From NCBI GenBank assembly GCA_031279495.1, contig JAITIJ010000044.1, forward strand, positions 1 to 5,334: a DNA stretch of 5,334 nt, in the 5' to 3' direction. How positions within the stretch are numbered: the first letter of the stretch is position 1; every line of letters starts with the position of its first letter. This stretch comes from Holosporales bacterium (GTDB lineage: Bacteria; Pseudomonadota; Alphaproteobacteria; UBA3830; JAIRMZ01). The translations under genes were made by a program, and so were the position numbers. The notes beneath the pieces were generated by a model. That model made no database searches and was not told where the DNA came from. It worked only from the letters and a program-made list of their open reading frames with translations. Shown in pieces: positions 1 through 4,838 of the stretch.

Positions 1-2
1 GT

Positions 3-158
3 GTTGGTTTGGTTCGCGGTATCGAAATCCAATACGATTTCCTCTTTAATGCGAAAGAGGTAGAGACACATGATAAAGAACATGATAAAGAACAGTCTGT
101 CTATCACCTGAAGCCTTCCCAAGCTATCACGCTAAAAATCGTGTCCATTCAAAACTAA
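3..158 (+). CDS. C-terminal end of an unrecognised protein (5' end outside window)
   Basis: An open frame enters from the left edge and runs 51 codons to a TAA at 156-158, with no stop before it. I do not recognise the protein. The visible tail begins VGLVRGIEIQYDF and ends KPSQAITLKIVSIQN. It alternates hydrophobic and polar residues in a way that would suit beta strands, with a charged insert HDKEHDKE in the middle that comes from a 12-bp tandem duplication in the DNA. There is no terminal aromatic residue of the kind that ends most outer-membrane barrels. Codon content looks coding, and the sequence after the TAA turns into stop-rich, pyrimidine-rich DNA, which fits a true gene end. No terminator hairpin is evident directly after it. 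The frame is clear, but function is open; the alternative is that this is a chance open frame at the edge. Confidence 0.5.
   Translation, partial: VGLVRGIEIQYDFLFNAKEVETHDKEHDKEQSVYHLKPSQAITLKIVSIQN
69..92 (+). repeat. 12-bp tandem duplication (2 copies)
   Basis: CATGATAAAGAA occurs twice head to tail (69-80 and 81-92), identical in both copies. It is in frame in the partial gene and encodes HDKE twice. A third, degenerate match may follow (cag for cat). This is a candidate slippage site that changes protein length by four residues without breaking the frame. Confidence 0.85.
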
Positions 159-313
159 CTCGGTTATCCGTTTCTTTACAGGCTCGTGCTCATTCCTAGC
201 TCACTCCTTCCTGTCTATCTCCCTCAGAAAGTCTAATATAGTGGTATAAACGGTCTTGCTAAACGCCTCTCACTTCCCTGTGCTCGGGGAAAACTATAAA
301 AATAAGAACGCTT

Positions 314-341
314 TTAACGTTTTGTTGCGAAAATTTATGAT
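314..341 (+). promoter_or_regulatory. Possible sigma70-type promoter for the STAS gene
   Basis: TTAACG (314-319; four of six matches to TTGACA) is separated by 16 nt from TATGAT (336-341; five of six to TATAAT). It lies about 70 nt before the preferred start codon at 410, in an AT-rich stretch. The rest of the 159-409 gap shows no RNA gene or ORF I can support, only a weak 5-bp inverted repeat (TTCCC 274-278, GGGAA 287-291). Prediction by eye only. Confidence 0.4.
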
Positions 342-409
342 AGAATTTTTCTTGCGAGAGAACGTTGAGGTGTTCTCCGTTGAGCAATGAATAAATGGAA
401 GGAAAAAAG

Positions 410-748
410 ATGGAGTGTGAACAGGGAAAAGAGAATGGCATAATGTTTCTAAAGCCAACAGGACGTATAGATACAGCCTCTTCTCGTGCGTTTGAGGAAA
501 CTTTGGTTGCTCTTTTAGATAAAGAAAACTGTATGAAGTTGATTATTTCTTTAGAGCATGTCGATTACATCTCAAGTGCTGGACTACGTGTATTTCTGAT
601 GACTGCAAAACGCTTAAAGGCTGGTGGTGGAAATCTTGTGCTCTGCTGCATGGCAGAACGTATCTTAGAGGTTTTTCAGATGAGTGGATTTGACAAAATC
701 ATTCAAATAAAATCCACCATGGAAGAAGCTAAGCAACTGTTTGCTTGA
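410..748 (+). CDS. STAS-domain protein, anti-sigma factor antagonist type (SpoIIAA/RsbV-like)
   Basis: A 112-residue protein that is one STAS domain from end to end, the usual size for the SpoIIAA/RsbV family (about 100-120 aa). Residues 11-20 form the first strand (IMFLKPTGRI), followed by D21 and a helix. The signature is DYISSAGLR at 52-60; Ser56, the second of the SS pair, aligns with the serine phosphorylated in SpoIIAA and RsbV. In those families the unphosphorylated form binds an anti-sigma kinase and frees a sigma factor, and a PP2C-type phosphatase resets it. None of these partners is in the window, so the target is unknown. I chose ATG 410 because GGAAGGA (397-403) sits 6 nt before it; the in-frame ATG at 395 has no good ribosome site and would overlap that sequence. 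The gene converges on the HisKA/receiver operon with 37 nt between stops and no visible terminator. Cytosolic; family confident, pathway inferred. Confidence 0.9.
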   Translation: MECEQGKENGIMFLKPTGRIDTASSRAFEETLVALLDKENCMKLIISLEHVDYISSAGLRVFLMTAKRLKAGGGNLVLCCMAERILEVFQMSGFDKIIQIKSTMEEAKQLFA

Positions 749-785
749 GTGAAGGCGCAGAAAAACGGTATTGATAGGAGGGATG

Positions 786-1190
786 CTATTCTTTCCACGC
801 CACAGGAGTAATTTTTGTGATATTCGTCAATATAATGTCCGTCGCATTGATGATGGATGTTAAGAATTCTTGCGATTCTGAAGCATCCTGTGTTTCTTCG
901 GCGATAATTTCACTATACCCACGAATAGCATTAACAGGTGTACGCATGTCATGTCGTAAAGTAGATGCAAAGCTTTCCGCCTCTGCCGATTCTTTATCGG
1001 AGAGTGGGGTATCCAGCCTTTCAACAAAAGCGTACAGCTTCTGCGTTGCTTGGTTAATTTGCTGTACATCATTTGTATAGGTGTCCGGCAATTGTCCTTG
1101 CTCAACGCACGCTACAAGAGAGGACGCATTTTTCGTAACAGTGTCGACGGCTTGGCGCAACTCCTGTTGAATAGTAGAAATAAGGGTCAT
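786..1190 (-). CDS. Stand-alone HisKA (DHp) phosphoacceptor-domain protein without ATPase domain
   Basis: A protein of 134 residues. The N-terminal ~60 residues look helical and hydrophilic (coiled-coil-like). From about 68 to 128 follows a histidine-kinase dimerisation domain, with the H-box LRHDMRTPVNAIRGYSEII at 78-96. His80 is the expected phosphoacceptor, followed by D81, R83, T84 and P85 as in active kinases. The second helix of the hairpin is about 106-126, and the protein then ends at AWKE. There is no N, G1, F or G2 box and no room for a HATPase_c domain; downstream DNA is the convergent STAS gene. It therefore cannot autophosphorylate and is best read as a phosphotransfer protein or a scaffold for another kinase. 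It follows the receiver gene by 2 nt. AAGGAG (1201-1196, minus) lies 5 nt before ATG 1190, which I prefer to the GTG at 1196 that overlaps this site. No membrane segment: cytosolic. A remnant of a split kinase is the main alternative. Confidence 0.85.
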   Translation of the reverse strand: MTLISTIQQELRQAVDTVTKNASSLVACVEQGQLPDTYTNDVQQINQATQKLYAFVERLDTPLSDKESAEAESFASTLRHDMRTPVNAIRGYSEIIAEETQDASESQEFLTSIINATDIILTNITKITPVAWKE

Positions 1191-1192
1191 GT

Positions 1193-1570
1193 TCACTCCT
1201 TGTCCGATTTATTTAATAAGGCTTCTATTTTTCCTGTCAATCTTGCGAATTCTATAGGTTTCGTGTCGTAATCATTACTACCAGCCTCTAAAGATTTTGC
1301 CCGATCCTCTGCCAAGGCATGTGCAGTAAGGGCTATAATGGGAATATGTTTCGTCTTATCATCCGCTTTTAGACGTCTGATGGCCTCTAGGCCGTCAATG
1401 ATAGGCAAGTCAATATCCATTAAAATAAGATCTGGCAGGCTACTTGCGGCAAGGTCGAGGCCCTCTTGTCCATCGACAGCGATAACAACCTCAAAGCCTT
1501 TGCGCTCCAAGCGTCTAGAAAGCATATCGCGATTCATTTCATTATCTTCTACAAGGAGAATTTTTGCCAT
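1193..1570 (-). CDS. Single-domain response regulator (receiver only), DivK/CheY-like
   Basis: A protein of 125 residues that is one REC domain with no output domain. The acidic pair is E8-D9 (LLVEDNEMNRDML), the phosphoacceptor is Asp52 in LILMDIDLPIIDGLEAI, the switch Thr is T82 (IIALTAHAL) and the conserved Lys is K104 in the motif TKPI, so it should be phosphorylatable. The opening VEDNE-x-N, the MDI-x-LP block and the TA-x-A after strand 4 resemble DivK and hybrid-kinase receivers more than CheY. I do not assign divK because paralogues are common. It is the first gene of a minus-strand operon; the HisKA-only gene starts 2 nt after its stop, so the pair probably exchange phosphate. ATG 1570 is preferred (AAGGG at 1582-1578, 7 nt spacing); TTG 1576 in frame is too close to that site. 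A CtrA-like box lies about 50 bp upstream; I see no convincing -35/-10 pair. Confidence 0.9.
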   Translation of the reverse strand: MAKILLVEDNEMNRDMLSRRLERKGFEVVIAVDGQEGLDLAASSLPDLILMDIDLPIIDGLEAIRRLKADDKTKHIPIIALTAHALAEDRAKSLEAGSNDYDTKPIEFARLTGKIEALLNKSDKE

Positions 1571-1619
1571 TGCCAAGCCCTTAAATATACTCTACTAGAT
1601 TCAGGATACGAAAAATATC

Positions 1620-1635
1620 TTAAAAATTTATTAAC
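1620..1635. promoter_or_regulatory. CtrA-like box (TTAA-N7-TTAAC)
   Basis: TTAA (1620-1623), a 7-nt spacer, then TTAAC (1631-1635): an exact match to the published full CtrA consensus of alphaproteobacteria. It sits 50-65 bp before the receiver start codon and 113 bp before trxB, in the divergent region. I found no other full match in the window. The surrounding DNA is AT-rich, so chance occurrence is possible. Confidence 0.45.
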
Positions 1636-1665
1636 AGTATTGCATCGAAGCAGGAAAACTGAGTT

Positions 1666-1675
1666 TTTGCGCAAA
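1666..1675. repeat. Perfect 10-bp palindrome in the divergent region
   Basis: TTTGCGCAAA reads the same on both strands. It ends 8 bp before the proposed -35 of trxB, where a dimeric regulator could bind. No known operator is matched; this is an observation only. Confidence 0.3.
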
Positions 1676-1683
1676 TAGCCATC

Positions 1684-1712
1684 TTTTCGGTCAGGGCGTT
1701 TTGCTCTATAAT
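1684..1712 (+). promoter_or_regulatory. Sigma70-type promoter for trxB
   Basis: A perfect TATAAT at 1707-1712 is preceded by 17 nt and TTTTCG (1684-1689), a weak -35 that keeps TT and C of the consensus. Transcription should start near 1719-1720, giving a 5' leader of roughly 30 nt before the TTG start. Confidence 0.55.
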
Positions 1713-1733
1713 TTCCTTAGTTTCGCTCGTTAA

Positions 1734-1739
1734 TAGGAG
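1734..1739 (+). promoter_or_regulatory. Ribosome binding site that decides the trxB start
   Basis: TAGGAG is 8 nt before TTG 1748, a normal spacing. It is only 1 nt before the ATG at 1741, which is in a different frame and stops after six codons (TAA 1759-1761). This supports initiation at TTG. Confidence 0.6.
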
Positions 1740-1747
1740 CATGGGCG

Positions 1748-2671
1748 TTGTTGCATCATAAGAGCCTTGTTCTCGGATCTGGCCCTGCGGGATATACTGC
1801 TGCTTTATACCTAGCTCGGGCTGGATTGACTCCTATTGTTATTACTGGCCCTCTTTTGGGAGGCCAATTGACAACAACGCCAGAAATCGAGAATTTTCCT
1901 GGATTTGCTGTCTCTTTTTCCACGACTACGTTTATGGGGGCGCTGCGCACACAAGTTGAACGTTTTGGAGCAAGTCTTATGCAAGATTGTATTTTACGTA
2001 CAGATTTCACGCGGTCTCCTTTTGTATGTTACGGAGAAGAGGGGACGTACACGGCAGACACTATTATTATAGCCACAGGTGCGATGGCTAGATGGCTAGA
2101 TGTTCCAGGAGAAAGACGCTTGCGTGGTGCCGGTGTGTCGGCATGTGCGACGTGCGATGGTACCTTTTTCCGCGACAGAACGGTTGCAGTCGTAGGGGGA
2201 GGCAACACGGCGGTTGACGAAGCGTTGTTTCTCGCGCGCCTTTGCACACGCGTGTATCTCATTCATCGGCGTGAGACGCTTCGGGCGGAAGTCATTCAAC
2301 AGAAGCGGCTTTTTGATTGCGAGAAAATCGTTTGTTTATGGAACAAACGCGTTATATCTTGTCACGGAGAGAAGCGTCTGGATTCAATTGTACTAGAGGA
2401 TGTACAAACGAGTCTTTCTGAGACGTTGCCATTGGATGGGCTCTTCGTTGCAATCGGGCATACTCCTTCTACGGAAGCTTTTGAAGGGCAGGTTGCTCTT
2501 ACATCTGAAGGATACATCGTTACTAAGCCAGGAAGTACCCATACATCTGTTCCTGGTGTTTTTGCTGCAGGAGATGTATGCGATTCCGTATATAGACAGG
2601 CAGTTACTGCCGCTGGGCAAGGGTGTATGGCAGCGCTAGATGCCGAACGATGGCTGTTTTCTTTAGAGTAA
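1748..2671 (+). CDS. trxB: Thioredoxin reductase (NADPH)
   Basis: A flavoenzyme that moves electrons from NADPH through FAD to thioredoxin in the cytosol. The 307 residues match the usual bacterial TrxB length (about 310-320). The N-terminal FAD Rossmann motif is GSGPAG (10-15), with GGQL..T.EIENFPGF at 38-53. The redox-active disulfide is C133-A-T-C136-D in GVSACATCDG. The NADPH site has GGGNTAVDEA (150-159) and HRRETLRA (173-180). The closing FAD motif is GVFAAGDV (270-277), with the RQAVTAAGQGC helix after it. All catalytic features are intact. The sequence around ARWL (115-117) and GVSACATCDG is of alphaproteobacterial type. The start is TTG 1748, set by TAGGAG at 1734-1739; no in-frame ATG exists between the upstream stop (1718-1720) and the FAD motif. 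It is transcribed alone, divergent from the receiver gene, from a TATAAT promoter, and ends well before a hairpin terminator. Family assignment is very secure; only the start codon is in some doubt. Confidence 0.96.
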   Translation: MLHHKSLVLGSGPAGYTAALYLARAGLTPIVITGPLLGGQLTTTPEIENFPGFAVSFSTTTFMGALRTQVERFGASLMQDCILRTDFTRSPFVCYGEEGTYTADTIIIATGAMARWLDVPGERRLRGAGVSACATCDGTFFRDRTVAVVGGGNTAVDEALFLARLCTRVYLIHRRETLRAEVIQQKRLFDCEKIVCLWNKRVISCHGEKRLDSIVLEDVQTSLSETLPLDGLFVAIGHTPSTEAFEGQVALTSEGYIVTKPGSTHTSVPGVFAAGDVCDSVYRQAVTAAGQGCMAALDAERWLFSLE

Positions 2672-2840
2672 AGAGTTTCCTTAATCTCTTGAGAGAAGAA
2701 GCGCGAAGCCCGCTATTACTGTTTGAGTTTCGATGTTCTCCACCTCTATTTGCACAGAGGAATTGCGCTTTCTGCAAAAGGAGAAGGAGAGGATCTAATC
2801 TTCTTTCTTAACCACTAAGCTAGGAGTCTTTTATACAGCT

Positions 2841-2900
2841 CTTTCTTAGTTTTATGAGGCTCTTCCTCAATGAAGAGCCTCGCATAAGAAAGTGTTTTTT
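2841..2900 (+). terminator. Bipartite hairpin with T-run: intrinsic terminator on +
   Basis: An inner perfect 10-bp stem (GAGGCTCTTC 2856-2865 with GAAGAGCCTC 2872-2881, 6-nt loop) is extended by an outer 8-bp stem (CTTTCTTA 2841-2848 with TAAGAAAG 2885-2892) across an asymmetric internal loop (7 nt against 3 nt). On + it is followed at once by TG and six T (2895-2900), the layout of a Rho-independent terminator. It lies 170 nt after the trxB stop, so it would leave a long 3' UTR. On - the stem is not followed by a T-run, so any termination of minus-strand transcripts there should be weaker. Confidence 0.7.
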
Positions 2901-2904
2901 CAAC

Positions 2905-3042
2905 CTAGTTTGGCAAAACTGGCGCTGGTGGCAGTCGAGGAGCAGACAACGCTGTAAACGCATTCCTCCAGACGTCATCATAAGCGATGTGTATATTGGA
3001 TTGCGTTTTCTTTGAGCTTTCTTGTGATATTTTGTCAAACAC
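2905..3042 (-). CDS. Candidate small ORF (45 codons), unrecognised; possibly a gene remnant or part of a small RNA
   Basis: Reading from GTG 3042, this frame gives 45 residues: a polar, Lys/Ser-rich first half and a second half with coding-like composition (AYDDVWRNAF, then APRLPPAPVLPN) ending at TAG 2907-2905. I do not recognise it. The frame is open back to a TGA at 3066-3064, but GTG is the only usual start and has only a weak A-rich sequence before it. A different minus frame, open from GTG 3071 with MRDFVSQKEK, would join this one in a plausible way if one base were missing in the A-rich run near 3045-3052, so a frameshifted relic is possible. In its favour is a near-consensus promoter 60 nt upstream on the same strand. 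Nothing else in the 2672-3254 gap looks coding. Treat as a candidate, not an established gene. Confidence 0.3.
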   Translation of the reverse strand: MFDKISQESSKKTQSNIHIAYDDVWRNAFTALSAPRLPPAPVLPN

Positions 3043-3100
3043 TTTTCTTTTTGGCTTACAAAATCACGCACCTTGTTGTATGTGTTCTTAATGCCTATAC

Positions 3101-3130
3101 TTTATACACAAAAAAGCGATAATTTGTCAA
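3101..3130 (-). promoter_or_regulatory. Strong sigma70-type promoter on the minus strand
   Basis: On the minus strand TTGACA (3130-3125, six of six) is followed by 18 nt and TATAAA (3106-3101, five of six). It is the best -35/-10 pair I can see in the window. Transcription would start near 3094-3092 and read leftwards into the candidate small ORF and towards the 2841-2892 hairpin, away from murJ. Confidence 0.55.
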
Positions 3131-3139
3131 AAAATACGG

Positions 3140-3192
3140 CTCCCCATTCCCATCACTTCCACTACTCTACACCCTCAAAAACCCACTTCCTT
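3140..3192 (+). other. G-free, C/T-rich tract of 53 nt before murJ
   Basis: No G occurs on + from 3140 to 3192, and the tract is rich in CCC, TTCC and CAC. C-rich, G-poor RNA is the composition that Rho prefers, so a transcript crossing it on + could be a Rho target; equally it may be an unstructured spacer. No ORF with coding character lies here. Confidence 0.35.
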
Positions 3193-3217
3193 GTGCGGTC
3201 TATAAAACTCCTATAAA
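3191..3217 (+). promoter_or_regulatory. Weak candidate promoter for murJ
   Basis: TTGTGC (3191-3196) and TATAAA (3212-3217) are 15 nt apart, 2 nt short of the ideal. A second TATAAA is at 3201-3206 because CTATAAA(A)CTC is duplicated here (3200-3210, 3211-3220). The position, about 40 nt before the murJ start, is right, but the match is modest. Confidence 0.35.
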
Positions 3218-3254
3218 CTCGCCTCGCCTGCGGAGAGAAAAAGGGCCGTGGCTG

Positions 3255-4838
3255 ATGCGCCTTATCCGGACAATAGCAACAGTTGGAAGTTATACGTTCC
3301 TTTATAGGATCTCTAGTGTTATCCGCGACACTATTCAGGCAGCTGTTCTTGGAGCTGGGCCAGTTGCCGATGCCTTTGTCGTTGCCTTTAAGCTCGCAAA
3401 TGTCTTAAGAAAACTCTTTGCGGAAGGATCTTTTAACGCCGCCTTCCTACCACGATTTAGTGCGATTCTTAATAAAGAGGGACAAGCCGCTGCTGAACGA
3501 ATTGCTTCGCAAGTGCTGACATGGCTTGTTTTCGCTCTTACCGTTTTATTAATCTTTTGCTTTGCCTTTTTTCCAGCGATTATTCGCGGTTATGCGCCGG
3601 GATTCGCTCCCGGAAGCGCGCGTTTCGTTTGTGCCGTGGAATTGGGGCGTATTTGCTTTCCGTATATCGCAACCTCCTTTGTGGTGGCGCTCTTTTCTGC
3701 TGCTTTGAACACGATCAACCGTTTTGCGGTACCGGCAGGAGCGCAGTTGATTCTGAACATCCTCCTTGTGATCGCAATGGTGCTTGGGGCGTGCGGTCTG
3801 CCTACAATCGCGCATACAATGGCGGTGGCGACACTTCTCTCAGGTGTCGCTCAGATGGTGTTGCTCTGGGGAACCGTTCGATACAATGGATTAAAGATCG
3901 CGTTTACGTGCGACCTGAAATCGAAAGAGACGAAAGAGATCTTCCGAAAAATCATTCCAGGCGCTGTAGGTGCCGGTATCTGGCAGTTAAATCTTATGAT
4001 CGGCGTGATGGTCGCCTCTTCCCTACCTCCTGGAGCTGTCTCTTGCTTCTATTATGCCGATCATGTGAACCAATTCCCGCTGAGTATTCTTGGTATCGGT
4101 CTCAGCACGGCTCTGCTTCCGCCCTTATCGCGATCTATCCAAAAGAACGATCTTAAAAAGGCAAATATCCAATTAAATCTAGGAATTGTTCTTGCCTTGG
4201 CTCTAACCCTGCCTGCTACAGCCCTCTTCCTCGCTATCCCAGCCCCTATTACCTCTGTTTTCTATGAACACGGAGAATTCGGCCATGCTGAGGTTTGTGC
4301 TACGGCGCCTGCTTTAGCGGCTTTTGCTGTTGGTCTTCCGGCTTACATGCTGGCTAAAGTCTTCTCAACAGCTATCTTCGCTCAAGGAAACACGCGATAC
4401 CCCTGCTTCGCAGGCCTCCTTTCCGTAGGAGCTTGCATCGCCTCCATTTCCCTGCTTTCTGCAACGATGCACCAAGCAGGAATTGCTTTATCGATTTCTT
4501 TTGCTGCTTGGGTGAATGTTCTCGCCTTATATGTCTTTTTGCGCCGATATAAGAGTCTTTCGATGTTTTTTGATACGTGGAAAGCATGTGGTGTTTTGGT
4601 TCTAGCGGGTTTTTTAATGGGGGGCTGTCTCTACGGTATCCATTCAGCAGCGGAATCTTTTTATCTAACATCCGTATGGTGGTGCATCGCCTATGTCTTT
4701 GGCCTTGGCACTATAGGCGGTCTTGTTTTCTGGGTTAGTGGACGGTTTCTGGGTGGATTCTCTTTAATGCATACCCTTATGGCATATGAAGAGGAAGAAG
4801 ATGAATCGCAGTCTACTTTGCGTGAGCGTGCTGGCTAA
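3255..4838 (+). CDS. murJ: MurJ-family lipid II flippase, first of two tandem copies
   Basis: A polytopic inner-membrane protein of the MOP superfamily. MurJ flips lipid II across the cytoplasmic membrane for peptidoglycan synthesis. The 527 residues fit the family (about 510-530 aa, 14 membrane helices); long hydrophobic stretches are seen through most of the length, for example about 86-110. Residues shown to matter in E. coli MurJ are found at the same numbers: R18, R24, D39 and R52, with E57 in RKLFAEGSF. Two departures stand out. The usual LSRVLGFVRD block reads LYRISSVIRD here. In YYADHVNQFPL (266-276) position 270 is His (codon CAT 4062-4064), where E. coli has Arg270. APGF (114-117) and GIGLSTALLPPLSR are kept. 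The C-terminus ends in an acidic tail (EEEEDE, 512-517). ATG 3255 has AAAGGG 9 nt before it. The stop overlaps the start of the second copy by one base. Family membership is secure; full flippase activity is uncertain because of position 270. Confidence 0.93.
   Translation: MRLIRTIATVGSYTFLYRISSVIRDTIQAAVLGAGPVADAFVVAFKLANVLRKLFAEGSFNAAFLPRFSAILNKEGQAAAERIASQVLTWLVFALTVLLIFCFAFFPAIIRGYAPGFAPGSARFVCAVELGRICFPYIATSFVVALFSAALNTINRFAVPAGAQLILNILLVIAMVLGACGLPTIAHTMAVATLLSGVAQMVLLWGTVRYNGLKIAFTCDLKSKETKEIFRKIIPGAVGAGIWQLNLMIGVMVASSLPPGAVSCFYYADHVNQFPLSILGIGLSTALLPPLSRSIQKNDLKKANIQLNLGIVLALALTLPATALFLAIPAPITSVFYEHGEFGHAEVCATAPALAAFAVGLPAYMLAKVFSTAIFAQGNTRYPCFAGLLSVGACIASISLLSATMHQAGIALSISFAAWVNVLALYVFLRRYKSLSMFFDTWKACGVLVLAGFLMGGCLYGIHSAAESFYLTSVWWCIAYVFGLGTIGGLVFWVSGRFLGGFSLMHTLMAYEEEEDESQSTLRERAG

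Noticed and set aside
325..346. TTGCGA with TAGAAT as the promoter of the STAS gene
   Set aside because: The spacer is only 10 nt, too short for sigma70; TTAACG-N16-TATGAT in the same place fits better.
259..441. 60-codon minus-strand frame over the STAS gene start
   Set aside because: Phe/Ser-rich translation, overlaps the promoter and start of the STAS gene, and has no ribosome site or domain.
817..1080. Open frame on + opposite the HisKA gene
   Set aside because: Shadow of the real minus-strand gene; its translation has no domain character, while the minus strand has a perfect H-box.
2743..2760. Small hairpin CCTCT/AGAGG as a trxB terminator
   Set aside because: Only 5 bp with an 8-nt loop and no T-run after it; the 2841-2900 hairpin is far better.
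2790..2830. tRNA-like sequence on the minus strand (TAGCTTAGTGGTTAA resembles a D-arm)
   Set aside because: The D-stem does not close properly, and I could find no matching acceptor strand, anticodon arm or TTC arm at the right distances.
2820..3071. 83-codon minus-strand frame from GTG 3071 taken as a whole gene
   Set aside because: Its second half has shadow-like composition and reads through the terminator hairpin; only its first ten residues look plausible, as discussed in the findings.
3521..4156. 211-codon open frame on + inside the first murJ
   Set aside because: Rich in Arg, Cys, Ser and Trp and unlike any family I know; it lies wholly inside the unmistakable MurJ frame.
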